From Anarhynchus alexandrinus (lineage: Eukaryota > Chordata > Aves > Charadriiformes > Charadriidae), in assembly GCA_008711295.1 (NCBI GenBank), contig VUYV01000767.1, forward strand, positions 60,850 through 124,849: a stretch of DNA of 64,000 bases, read 5' to 3'. Of this stretch, positions 57,201 to 64,000 are shown piece by piece (the stretch's first letter is position 1; each line of letters starts with the position of its first letter). The position numbers and the translations under genes were made by a program. The notes under the pieces are model-generated. The model did no database searches. It had not been told where the DNA came from and saw only the letters and a list, made by a program, of their open reading frames with translations.

Positions 57201-58273
57201 GCCTCATCCTGGTGACATCTTGAACGCAGAACATTTTCTTATTATGAGAAGGAGCCACATTCAAGTCCTCCGCTCATGGGCAACATCTGTTTTACTCGCA
57301 ACACTGAAAAAGTTACCGGGAAGCCGGTCAAGTCTCTCTCTCTCCCCCGGCCGACCATGCACAATAGTGCATTCAGCCTGGTCATGGTGGAGTTTCATTC
57401 ACGTTTCTGCAAGCTGGATACAAGAGAGACTTTCCCCCCTCCCTCCCCGAGAACAGCATCTGTTAGTTTTTGTGGGTTTGGGTTTGGTTTTTTTTTCCCC
57501 TTTCTCCCTGTAAAGGGGAAATCTTTTGTCTTTCACAACATGGATGTAAAAAAACCTCCCGGCCACCACATCCCCAGAAAAACGGTCACGCTGGAAGATG
57601 CGAAACACGCGTGCCCCTCTGAAGACTTTCACGCCGGGGTTTCCACGACCGTTGCCCGCCGCAGCCCAGCGCCCAAAGCCTCTCCCCAGGGGCTGCGGGC
57701 ACTCCCCGGCCCGCCCGGCTGCCCACCCTGCAGGAGGCACAGCCCTCCCCACTCCCGAGTTTTCCCATCCCCGGGAACCGGCGGGGCAGAAACACCCGCG
57801 GCAAGCCACCAACCGCGGCCCCAGCCCCGGCGGGGGCAGCCCGGGGACCAGCCCCGGCGTCTCCCCGCTGCCCCGTGCGGCTCAAAGCGAAGGGCTCCGG
57901 GAGGAGCTGCCCGCCGCCGGGCCCGGCCCCGCCGCAACAAAGAGCCGCGGCCCCAAACCGGGGCGGAAAAAAAGTTTTGCGCGGGCTCCCCCCCGGCCCC
58001 GGGAAGGGGCACAGGCGGCGGCGCCCCGGCGAGCCCGCCGTCCCCTCGGGCATCGCATCCCCGCATTACACCCCTACGATTCCCGGCGCGGCATCCCCGG
58101 CGCTGCACCCCTACAACCCCCGGCACCGCACGCCGCCGTACTCGGGCGATTCACCCCCGGCACCGCGCCCCTGACACCGCATTGAGCCCCTCCGTCCTCC
58201 AGCACGGCAGTCCCCGGCACCGCTCCCTCCCCGCCGCCGCACCCACCGCCGGTCTCCCCACGGCCACGGCCAT
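6194..58273 (-). CDS. SEPTIN11: Septin-11, complete coding region in ten exons
   Basis: Filament-forming GTP-binding cytoskeletal protein of the SEPT6 group, which assembles with SEPT2-, SEPT7- and SEPT9-group partners (family knowledge). Joining the exons at 58247-58273, 28810-28924, 24829-25024, 22300-22486, 19874-20035, 18003-18099, 16014-16182, 11400-11532, 10153-10340 and 6194-6209 gives an open frame of 429 codons plus stop. Visible motifs are the P-loop GETGIGKS (residues 48-55), the G3 motif DTVG (100-103), the G4 motif AKAD (183-186), the septin-typical YPWG (255-258), and a charged coiled-coil tail from about 320 to 412. Switch I has Ser at about residue 84 where catalytically active septins such as SEPT2 have Thr, and G3 is DTVG rather than DTPG, as expected of the non-hydrolysing SEPT6 group. 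SEPTIN11 is preferred over SEPTIN6 and SEPTIN8 because of the start MAVAVGRP, the [16 protein letters not shown] stretch and the NASFT end. The start codon has G at -3 and +4. Confidence 0.97.
6210..10152 (-). other. SEPTIN11 intron 9
   Basis: GT-AG intron of 3943 bases (GTAAGC to TTGCAG), phase 2. It contains an A-rich run near 9610-9632 and otherwise no gene or repeat that I recognise. Confidence 0.9.
10153..10340 (-). CDS. SEPTIN11: SEPTIN11 coding exon 9 (C-terminal coiled coil)
   Basis: Acceptor CCGGCAG precedes CTTCACGAA. The exon encodes [20 protein letters not shown] and ends in QTKKDKDKK. The donor AAAAA|GTAAGC lies across the last Lys codon. Splicing to exon 10 gives Asn. If the intron is retained, the next codons read Lys then TAA (stop at 10149-10151), a 425-residue form. 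Length is 188 bases to the donor. Confidence 0.95.
10341..11399 (-). other. SEPTIN11 intron 8
   Basis: GT-AG intron of 1059 bases, the shortest of the gene, phase 0. Nothing recognisable lies inside. Confidence 0.95.
11400..11532 (-). CDS. SEPTIN11: SEPTIN11 coding exon 8 (start of coiled coil)
   Basis: Acceptor TTAACAG precedes TCTCCAAGAG. The exon encodes [20 protein letters not shown] and then a heptad-rich, Lys/Glu-rich stretch ending AEKD. Donor GAT|GTGAGT is phase 0. Length is 133 bases. This begins the C-terminal coiled coil that pairs septins across filaments. Confidence 0.96.
11533..16013 (-). other. SEPTIN11 intron 7
   Basis: GT-AG intron of 4481 bases, phase 2. It contains a 187-codon minus-strand open frame at 13498-14061 with no recognisable domain, judged a chance frame. 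Confidence 0.95.
16014..16182 (-). CDS. SEPTIN11: SEPTIN11 coding exon 7 (septin unique element)
   Basis: Acceptor TTTTTTGCAG precedes TTGAAAATG. The exon encodes [20 protein letters not shown], then a [16 protein letters not shown] stretch, and ends within KPFS. This is the end of the G domain and the septin unique element used in filament contacts. Donor AG|GTAGGG leaves phase 2. Length is 169 bases. Confidence 0.97.
16183..18002 (-). other. SEPTIN11 intron 6
   Basis: GT-AG intron of 1820 bases, phase 1. Open frames of 100 to 150 codons are present, but none has family features. Confidence 0.95.
18003..18099 (-). CDS. SEPTIN11: SEPTIN11 coding exon 6 (YPWG region)
   Basis: Acceptor TTTTGTAG precedes GTCCACCTT. 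The exon encodes [10 protein letters not shown] and then [11 protein letters not shown], the start of the septin unique element. Donor G|GTACGT leaves phase 1. Length is 97 bases. No open frame with an internal ATG covers it, so an ORF-length search would miss it. Confidence 0.96.
18100..19873 (-). other. SEPTIN11 intron 5
   Basis: GT-AG intron of 1774 bases, phase 0. A GC-rich middle (about 18530-18960) holds overlapping chance frames on both strands. Confidence 0.95.
19874..20035 (-). CDS. SEPTIN11: SEPTIN11 coding exon 5 (G4 motif)
   Basis: Acceptor TTGCAG precedes GTGAACATC. The exon encodes [12 protein letters not shown], with the G4 guanine-specificity motif AKAD, through [16 protein letters not shown]. 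It is 54 codons, phase 0 at both ends, with donor AGT|GTATGT. Confidence 0.97.
20036..22299 (-). other. SEPTIN11 intron 4
   Basis: GT-AG intron of 2264 bases, phase 0. No gene or repeat recognised. Confidence 0.95.
22300..22486 (-). CDS. SEPTIN11: SEPTIN11 coding exon 4 (G-domain core)
   Basis: Acceptor TTCAG precedes CTATAAGCC. The exon encodes [20 protein letters not shown] and, further on, [20 protein letters not shown]. It ends in phase 0 at AAG|GTACAG. Length is 187 bases. This is the septin segment with the conserved F-I-x-P-T-G-H motif between G3 and G4. Confidence 0.97.
22487..24828 (-). other. SEPTIN11 intron 3
   Basis: GT-AG intron of 2342 bases, phase 2. It contains a single-base assembly gap at 24058. 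Confidence 0.95.
24058..24058. other. Single unresolved base (N)
   Basis: One N in intron 3 of SEPTIN11. There is no flanking duplication, so it is probably an uncalled base or a minimal gap. Confidence 0.9.
24829..25024 (-). CDS. SEPTIN11: SEPTIN11 coding exon 3 (P-loop and switch regions)
   Basis: The acceptor TTCAG is followed by GAGAAACT, which completes the P-loop GETGIGKST. The exon continues through switch I and the G3 motif [13 protein letters not shown]. Donor CAG|GTAAAT splits the Ser113 codon after two bases. Length is 196 bases. The Thr-to-Ser change in switch I and DTVG in place of DTPG mark the SEPT6 group. Confidence 0.97.
25025..28809 (-). other. SEPTIN11 intron 2
   Basis: GT-AG intron of 3785 bases, phase 1. 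It holds an assembly join with a 30-base duplicated flank at 27181-27259 and an AT-rich candidate conserved element at about 27260-27700. Confidence 0.95.
27181..27259. other. Assembly join with duplicated flank
   Basis: The 30 bases at 27181-27210, immediately before the N at 27211, recur exactly at 27230-27259, and a 'caacccaca' motif also recurs. This is the signature of two contigs placed end to end without merging their overlap. Confidence 0.8.
28810..28924 (-). CDS. SEPTIN11: SEPTIN11 coding exon 2 (residues 10-47)
   Basis: The acceptor TTACAG precedes AACGATGAC (N-D-D). The exon encodes the septin N-terminal stretch with [16 protein letters not shown] and FNILCVG, ending just before the P-loop. 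The donor is G|GTAAGT, leaving one base of the Gly48 codon (phase 1). Length is 115 bases. Confidence 0.97.
30228..30256. repeat. Poly-A tract
   Basis: Fifteen consecutive A bases are followed by A-runs interrupted by single C bases. No target-site duplication or retroposed body was recognised next to it. Confidence 0.8.
36455..36506 (+). repeat. Polypurine tract with two long G runs
   Basis: About 52 bases without a pyrimidine include a run of ten G at 36457-36466 and a run of eight G at 36484-36491, separated by AG-rich sequence. It could adopt triplex or G-quadruplex structure. Confidence 0.75.
49635..49740 (+). repeat. MIR-like ancient SINE fragment
   Basis: The core TTTGCCCAAGACCACCCAGC at 49681-49700 closely follows the conserved MIR/CORE-SINE motif (TTGCCCAAGGTCACACAGC). 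It is preceded by degenerate 'GGAGAAAAC-AAGGCAGA' sequence and followed by 'AGGAGCTGAAAC', in the expected order. It is a heavily decayed amniote-age copy. Confidence 0.55.
51557..51685. other. Assembly join with duplicated flank
   Basis: Sequence before the N at 51613 (51557-51612, ending CATACAAAGAAG) is repeated after it (51614-51685) with small differences, including an inner repeat of ACAAAAGGAGTCAA. A false duplication at a contig end is the likely cause. Confidence 0.8.
58247..58273 (-). CDS. SEPTIN11: SEPTIN11 coding exon 1 (residues 1-9)
   Basis: The sequence reads MAVAVGRPA, with the ATG at 58273-58271. The donor GCG|GTGGGT follows at 58246 in phase 0. The exon is too short and GC-rich for ab initio finders. 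It is supported by the exact family N-terminus, the CpG island around it and phase agreement with exon 2. Human has Ser at position 9 as I recall. Confidence 0.93.
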
Positions 58274-58329
58274 CCCGGTGCAGTGCGCTGCGCTCCCCGG
58301 CCCGCCGCCGCCGCCTCTGCGCTGCCTGC

Positions 58330-58410
58330 TAGGGCTGCAACATGGCCACCCGGCGGGGGAGGGCCCATGCGCAATGCAAAGGGGCCGGGCGGCGAGGCGG
58401 GACCCCCCCG
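58330..58410 (-). promoter_or_regulatory. Probable SEPTIN11 core promoter / 5' UTR
   Basis: TATA-less GC-rich sequence just upstream of the start codon. It has a YY1-like site (CAACATGGCC on plus, 58338-58347), an NRF1-like half site (CATGCGCA, 58366-58373) and GC boxes at about 58381-58401. This is typical of broad housekeeping promoters. The transcription start is not determined. Confidence 0.4.
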
Positions 58411-58660
58411 GCCCTCCCCCGGCGCCGCCCCGACCGGCCGCAGCCCCGCGACCGCTCGGGGAACCCCGTAAAGCGGGCTGGAGCCCCGGGGGGCTGCGGT
58501 CAATCCCCAGCGGTAATTGCAATTAATCCTTCTCTTGGAGAGCCCTCCCGGGAGGGGCCGCACTGCTCTGCCCCACAGCCCGGCTGGGGAGGGGAAGCCC
58601 GGCCGCCCCTCAGCCCGGCCACTGGTACCCATCCCCATCACCCGAAAGGGGCACTCTCTC

Positions 58661-61600
58661 CGACTCTGGCAGCCCCACAGCGATGGGGGGACAGCTGAAA
58701 GGAAAGAGACCCATCTGCTCCAGGGACCCTTGTAAAAAGAGGGCCAAGCAAGCGACTGGCAGGGTCCTCCTGCTCCCAGTTTGGTTAAGAAGGAGGACGG
58801 GGATTCAGCAAAGAGATATTTATAACAGGGAGTCAAACAGGAGCTCCCACAGCTGGGGCTATTTACCAACAGGAGCCCCTAATGCCCTCATATAACCATG
58901 CAGGGACCTCATTCCTCTTCTTTCTCTGAGCTTAGCCCTCCTATCAAACACCCCCATACTCCATTTTTAAACAAACTGGCTATACCGATTAAGAGCCATG
59001 GTGGCCAACAGCTCTCCCACTCCAGTAAGTGATTTCCAGAGATGAAGCACAGCACAGCTTCTCACTGCTCCAGCTGGCAAAGTGCTCAACATCCTGATGT
59101 TAAGCACAATAACCCTTTACCTGCAAAAATGGAAGTCTTAGGACCAAATGCATCTGCTCACAAGTTTTCAACCAAGGCAGCAAGGAAGGAAGGGCCCTGC
59201 TGGGTCAGGTCCTTCAGTGCTTTGCAAGGTGTAAAACCCCAACAGGCTTCAAAAAACAGGGACCTGATTCCCCACACATACAAAAGAAACAATGAATTAC
59301 AGACTTATCAGAGCCACCCCCTTCCATGAACATCCACAGACTCAAAACAAGTAAGCCAAAAGGATAAAAACTGAGAGCACCTCCTGCAAGTAAATGACCC
59401 AGGATAGTAAGTAAATAGACCTCAGTGGTACACTTACCATTTGTACATGCTTCCACCTAAAGCCTTTACCTTTTCATTCCAAAAGCCATTTTCATATCAT
59501 TATGAAGAAGCACATGGTTGGTTGGTTGTGGAAGGCTACAAAATCCAGACATGTTTTTTCTGCAGCTTTTTATCATGGAAGGACTCAGGAGCTGGTGCTA
59601 GAGAGCTACACCCTCTCCTGCAACCCCCAGACTGAAAAGGGCCAAAAGGAAGCTCATAAGCACTTCCTGGCACTGCTCCTCATCTGGGGCTGAGGATCTG
59701 CACCTGGGGCACCAGCCCTTAACTGGGCACAGGTGCAGCCATCATTACCAAAGCTGCTACACCAAAAAAAATGCAAATGAGGTTTCTACCTGTAAAATTT
59801 TGCAAGCATAGTTGACACGGTGCTTTTATTACACTAACGCGTTAGGCGTTACTGCTAATATCCCAGGGAGGCTGCTAGATTAGACTCACATTCTTGCTCT
59901 TGTAGCAAATTCCTCCTGCATGCATCGCTCCAGGTGAGGAGGTGCTGAGCGCGCCTGTACTGGGAAATGTGCTCGGACCAGTGCAGCCTCTAGTGGAAAC
60001 CCGATGATGATCATATCTAAAGAGTTGCCCTCATTGCACCTGTGGGTGAGGCAGACATAGCTTCCCCTTGTCTGAATTAGAGGCATGCATGATACTCCTG
60101 CATCAGCGTAACTTAACTAACGCAAAGATCTTCTGCGTTTGCAAAATCTTAACGTGACTCACCGAGTCCTTCCTTGGCCCGAAGCTGGGAGAGCTGTGGC
60201 TGAGTTTTCTCCGCGATACTCATGCGTACAGACCTTCCTGGGTATGGCTGTTCATGCTGAAAGAGTAGGGAGAAAAAACCAACCACATCAAGACAAAGAA
60301 ATGTTCTGTGGTCTTTCTAGATGTCACCTACCATAGTTCCTTGCATTCCTAGTGTTCAGTGGGAAGAAGCAGACCCCTCACTCCTGAAAGTTTCATAACT
60401 GCTGCTAACAAATCGGTACCCGTGCAAAGGGAATTGCCAGTCCCTCGTTCTAAAGACCCTGCGGGAACTGTTTCCATTTTTACAAAGCTGTTTTGCATCA
60501 TTCTGCAGATATGGCACATCAATGCTTTAATAACCTTTTATGTCAGCTGCAGGGCAATATGTCAGATGACATGGGATGAGAAAACACAAATAGACACAGA
60601 ACTTGGGTTAACTTACCTCCTGTTTAAAAACAAACACAGGTATATAGCTCCCTAAAGACAAAATTTTCTTGCACAACAATAGCAAGCTACAAGACTAAGT
60701 GTTGGCTTATTATTTTTTTTTAATGTTGAAGTGATGTTTGATCCTGCCTCCATTTTGTGATTAGCACTACGCACAACTTACTCAAATTTCACCCAAAGGA
60801 TCAAGAGACCTGCTGTGTCCAGCACTCCCAAAGAGGGCAAGACCACGGTAAATTCAGTCATTCTGAAGTCTCCTACCCACAACCAAAAGTGACCAATTTG
60901 CAGACAGAGTAAATCATTAGAGCATAAGGGGAAACAAGAATCTCTCTAAACCTCTTAGCGTGAGGCAGGCGACGAAGCTACTCCAGGTAGCAGGGCTGCA
61001 CTTCTCTTTGCCTGGGTGCAGCATTATACCCCCTTAATCCCAAAATGTGATTTGCAGCTCAGGCTGTAAGGGAGGAGACACGTGCCAGCATTTGGTCTGC
61101 CTCTGAATCAACGTGAGCTACTCTTTCAGCAGACTTTTTTGCATGTGCCTACAAAGGGTATCAACAGACAGACATAACCAAATGGGTTACAACCAACTCT
61201 GTTTTATTGTCCATCACCTGAGCTACCCCGTAAGCAACACGCCCCCAGCCAGTAGTGCCTGTCAAATGAGACGCGTTAGTTCAACCCATTTCACTCGAAT
61301 GAGCTCAGGGAGGCTTTTCCAATCTCAGCAATGCGAAAGCATCAGCATTCAGTGCCGGTCTCAGTCCTGCAGCTACTTCGGGTAACACTTAATGTTACCC
61401 GAGTGTGTTTCACTAACTTCAAGAAATAAGTTTATAGGGTGAGAGCTGACATTTCTCAGGAGAAAAACCTCCATTTTTTTTTAGCCAAAGCTAGACTTAT
61501 AGTAAGCAAGATAATACTGCTAAGGGTGTTAAAAATGAAAATACAGTATCATGGAAAGCCTCCTGCTTATGCCTTAGTCCATTAAACCAAAACAACACTT

Positions 61601-62514
61601 TCATAGTAGTGTTGTCATTTGCCACTGTTATTTACTCAGATTTTTTATCTTCACAATCTACCCTCCTCTCTTATTTGTGATCACAATTATATCATTATGC
61701 TCCATTCATTTCATCTCAACCGCTTCCGCTGAGAGCGTACTGCTATCAAACACAGAGTTGTGACTGCAATTCAGGGCTCATCAGAAGAAGAGGAAGAAAA
61801 GTATTTATGCCTTGAAGAACTGTACCAAAAGCATGTGCAAAACGATAAAATATTAACACGAGCATTAGCCTCTTCCCAGCACCTGCACCCTACTCAGATG
61901 AACACCACTGATGGGTGCCACACTCGCCTACAAGATTCACCACAGGGAAAGCCAAAAGCAAGATGCGGCAGAGCATGTAGTGCAGTTTCTCTTGCTGTGC
62001 CAGCCAGGAAACCCAAATCTTGGCACACTGGAAGATTTGTCTGATACATTGCCTAAACTGTAACTTCCAAGCTAGAAACTTGAAAGTTTCTTTTAGGGCC
62101 GCTCCCACCACCCCAGAAGTTACAGTTTAGCAGTCCTGCAGCTGCACAGCGCAATTTATCCTGCAAAATAGAGTGATGATGTACTGGGGCAGAAACTAAT
62201 GGTTCAGAGTCAGCAACCCAAAAGCACAGACCCGTGTAGCTTGCTTACTCGAGAGCAACACTGCCACACGCATCCACTCTTGCATGTGTTTGCAGGGTTT
62301 GAACCTTAGAAGTTGTCCTAAGGTTTGGTGTTACCGAAATGGAAATCACAAGCCTGTACGCACCATCTACTGCAATCTCTGCCCAGGGTGTGAGAAGGTT
62401 GCACACACTTCTGGGTTTGCAGCGGGTCATTCCAGCTGCCTAGATGACAGGCAGCTAAAAATATTTATGGATACCCAGGAGCCTGCAGTAGAGATGATTT
62501 CTGGAGCGTGACTT
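58661..62514. other. Intergenic region between SEPTIN11 and SOWAHB
   Basis: About 3.9 kb of unremarkable sequence outside the two CpG islands. Open frames are short on both strands and match no known family. No tRNA or other structured RNA was recognised. Confidence 0.6.
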
Positions 62515-62790
62515 AGGGCCTGATCCAGACCTCTTTAGAGCCAGCGAGGCTATATTGAGGTCAGTCCCACCATGCCTCCGTTACCTAACTGTAAGACGGA
62601 AAAAAACAGCACACCCTCTCCCCCACAGTTTCCACCCACTATTCACTCCCCAAATTCCTTGGGGCAGGGGCTGTCATTTGTTTGGTGTACACAGGCCACG
62701 TTGCCCACTGGGGGGCTGATTTTATCCATCCCTCTTGGCTGTAACGTACACACTCGTGATAATAACATTAGCAATACAAAACATTAGATC
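62515..62790 (+). repeat. Candidate ancient amniote SINE/LINE remnant
   Basis: Sequence resembles decayed interspersed repeats shared by amniotes. GGGCCTGATCCAGA is at the start, then a 'CTCCGTTACCTAACTGTAAGACGG' type segment like the MIR 'cagtttccc-tgtaaaatggg' block. 'CCTTGGGGCAGGGGCTGTC' follows, like an L2/CR1-type 3' end, with an AATAAC-rich end. Assignment is by eye. Confidence 0.4.
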
Positions 62791-62974
62791 CTCACTATAG
62801 TACAACACGTGTCCAACCTACCTCAGCCACACAGTGCAGAGATGATACGAGATATAATTTGACTTCAGGCACGCTTGGTATTTGTGTGTGGTTGTCGTAC
62901 ATGGGTACGATCCCACACGCTTGTAATAACAGCTACCCCGAACCACATCATATTCATGTATCTTTATTGGCTAA

Positions 62975-63232
62975 GTCACAGAATCACAGAGTGGTTCAGG
63001 TTGGAAGGCACCTCTAGAGATAGTCTGGTCCAGCCCCTGCTCAGACAGGGTCACACAGAGCGGGATTGCATCCAATGGAGCTTTGAATGTCCCTGAGGAT
63101 GGAGACCACAACCTCGCCAGGCAACCTGCTCCACTACTTGAGCACCCTCACTGTAAAAGAGTTTTTCCTCACACACAAAAGGAATTGCTTGCATTTCAAT
63201 TTGTGCCCATCATCTCCTGTCCATTCACTGAC
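62975..63232 (-). repeat. CR1 LINE, 5'-truncated
   Basis: On the plus strand CACAGAATCACAGAGTGGTT and 'GGTTGGAAGGCACCTCTAGA' are the reverse complement of the avian CR1 3' end, including the short TGATTCTG-type terminal repeats. The match continues through the 'gaggaaaaactctttacagtgagggtg' and 'atgggcacaaattg' parts of CR1. The element therefore points to the minus strand with its 3' end near 62975, and its 5' part is missing. No open reverse-transcriptase frame remains. Confidence 0.93.
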
Positions 63233-63329
63233 ATAATGACAGATAAAGTGCTCTTTCTCCTCACCGCAAGCCAGCAAGTTACCCTTGCACTTCGCAGATC
63301 ACTAGCAAGGCTGTCCAGCCCGTCCGCCC

Positions 63330-64000
63330 GCCTTCCCTCCTTCACCGGCGCCCGTTCCTCACCGCTGTCACCCCAACCGCGCAGCCCCACGGGCCGCCAC
63401 CCGGGGCAAAGGCAACCGGGGGGGTGGTGGCCCGGCTGCGAAGGAGGAGGAGGCAGAGAGGCCCGGCGCGGCAGGAGGCGGGTTTCCCCGGGTACAGCGC
63501 CGCGCACCTGAGTACAGCGCCGAGCACCGACGCTCAGCACCGAGCACCGAGGCGGAATACCGAGAGCCGGCAAGCCCGGAGCATGGCGCGGGAGCTGAGC
63601 CAGGAGGCCGTGCTGGACTTCCTCTGGGGGGCCGGGGGCCGAGCCCCCAACACGGCGCTGCTCCGCCACTTCCAGCCCTTCCTCCGCGACCCGGCGCTGA
63701 CGGAGCAGCAGCGGCGGGAGCGCCGCGAATACTTCAAGAGCCTCGTCAATTCCCTGGCCACCGTCCACCCCGCCGCCGCCCCCGGCGCCTCCAAGGACAT
63801 CGTTCTCCGCCGCAGGTACCGCGACCTCCTCGATGAGGAGCTGCCGCCGCCGGAGAAACAGCAGGAGGAGGAAGAGAAGGAGCCGCCGCCGCCCCGACGC
63901 GACCCCGATCGCCGGCGCGGCCCCCCGGGGGCGGCGGCGGAGAAGGGGCGACCCGACGGGAGGCAGCCCCCGTGTGCCGCCGTCGCGGGGGGCTGCTCCG
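63330..64000. promoter_or_regulatory. CpG island at the SOWAHB 5' end
   Basis: High G+C and dense CG dinucleotides begin about 100 bases after the CR1 element and continue through the SOWAHB start to the edge of the window. No TATA box is seen. A short 20-base-period repeat lies in the presumed 5' UTR. Confidence 0.8.
63583..64000 (+). CDS. SOWAHB: SOWAHB (ankyrin repeat SOSONDOWAH family), 5' part
   Basis: The open frame runs from the ATG at 63583 (A at -3, G at +4) to the end of the window without a stop: 139 codons. The N-terminus [14 protein letters not shown], then [27 protein letters not shown] and the basic RRRYRDLL motif match the conserved SOWAH N-terminal domain (about residues 1-85). 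A Pro/Glu/Arg-rich low-complexity region follows (about 87-130). In the family this precedes ankyrin repeats near the C-terminus, which lie outside the window. The mammalian gene is a single exon of roughly 800 codons, so only about one sixth is seen. Head-to-head placement with SEPTIN11 matches human 4q21 and supports SOWAHB over its paralogues. The molecular function is poorly known. Confidence 0.92.
   Translation, partial: MARELSQEAVLDFLWGAGGRAPNTALLRHFQPFLRDPALTEQQRRERREYFKSLVNSLATVHPAAAPGASKDIVLRRRYRDLLDEELPPPEKQQEEEEKEPPPPRRDPDRRRGPPGAAAEKGRPDGRQPPCAAVAGGCS

Larger units (their letters stand above)
28925..58246 (-). other. SEPTIN11 intron 1 (29.3 kb)
   Basis: GT-AG intron in phase 0 between the nine-codon first exon and the GTPase exons. 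It makes up nearly half of the window. I see no protein-coding gene in it. Contents noted separately are a poly-A tract, a polypurine tract, a MIR-like SINE, an assembly join, AT-rich enhancer-like stretches and a segment open in both strands. Long first introns commonly carry enhancers. Confidence 0.9.
57590..58660. promoter_or_regulatory. CpG island at the SEPTIN11 5' end
   Basis: Sharp rise to very high G+C with abundant CG dinucleotides over about 1 kb, centred on coding exon 1. It covers the first exon and the beginning of intron 1. Boundaries are visual estimates. Confidence 0.85.

Noticed and set aside
57276..58526. 416-codon plus-strand open frame across the SEPTIN11 CpG island
   Set aside because: It is open because stops are rare at very high G+C. 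Composition is Pro/Arg/Ala low complexity with no domain, and it is antisense to the true exon 1.
58111..58869. 252-codon minus-strand frame overlapping exon 1
   Set aside because: Wrong frame relative to MAVAVGRP and again a product of GC-rich sequence. No family similarity.
63196..63768. 190-codon minus-strand frame over the SOWAHB start
   Set aside because: Antisense shadow of the SOWAHB coding strand in a CpG island.
63810..63825. CAG|GTACC donor-like site inside SOWAHB
   Set aside because: The frame continues through the conserved RRRYRDLL motif and the family gene is intronless here.

Overview
This is nuclear DNA from a vertebrate, most likely a bird. It contains a 5'-truncated CR1 LINE with the typical avian 3' end and intron-split genes with GT-AG junctions. 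Two CpG-island promoters sit in an otherwise AT-leaning background. The species cannot be named from the sequence. Nothing points to prokaryotic, viral or plasmid DNA.

The window is dominated by one gene on the minus strand, SEPTIN11. It is complete at the coding level: ten coding exons from the start codon at 58273 down to the stop at 6194. I traced every exon junction by hand. All introns are GT-AG, every reading phase closes, and the joined product is 429 codons, the length I know for human SEPTIN11. The largest intron (28925-58246, 29.3 kb) separates a nine-codon first exon from the GTPase exons. A 3' untranslated region of about 3.5 kb follows (6193 to about 2640) with three candidate poly(A) signals. 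SEPTIN11 is a filament-forming GTP-binding protein of the SEPT6 group.

At the right end, on the plus strand, the first 139 codons of SOWAHB (ankyrin/SOSONDOWAH family) begin at 63583 and run off the window. The two genes are head to head, with start codons 5.3 kb apart, each in its own CpG island (about 57590-58660 and 63330-64000). This is the order and orientation I recall for human chromosome 4q21. From that synteny CCNI would be expected beyond the left edge, but I see no CCNI coding sequence here.

Region by region: 1-2640 is 3' flank with no supported gene; 2640-10340 is the SEPTIN11 3' UTR, last exon, intron 9 and exon 9; 10341-28924 holds exons 8 to 2; 28925-58246 is intron 1 with a polypurine tract, an ancient MIR-like SINE, candidate enhancers and assembly joins; 58247-58660 is the SEPTIN11 promoter; 58660-63330 is intergenic with old repeat remnants and the CR1; 63330-64000 is the SOWAHB promoter and 5' coding region.

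I did not find a new multi-gene system. The points most worth checking are the alternative C-terminal ends of SEPTIN11, the tandem poly(A) signals, a segment open in both strands inside intron 1, and false duplications at two assembly gaps.
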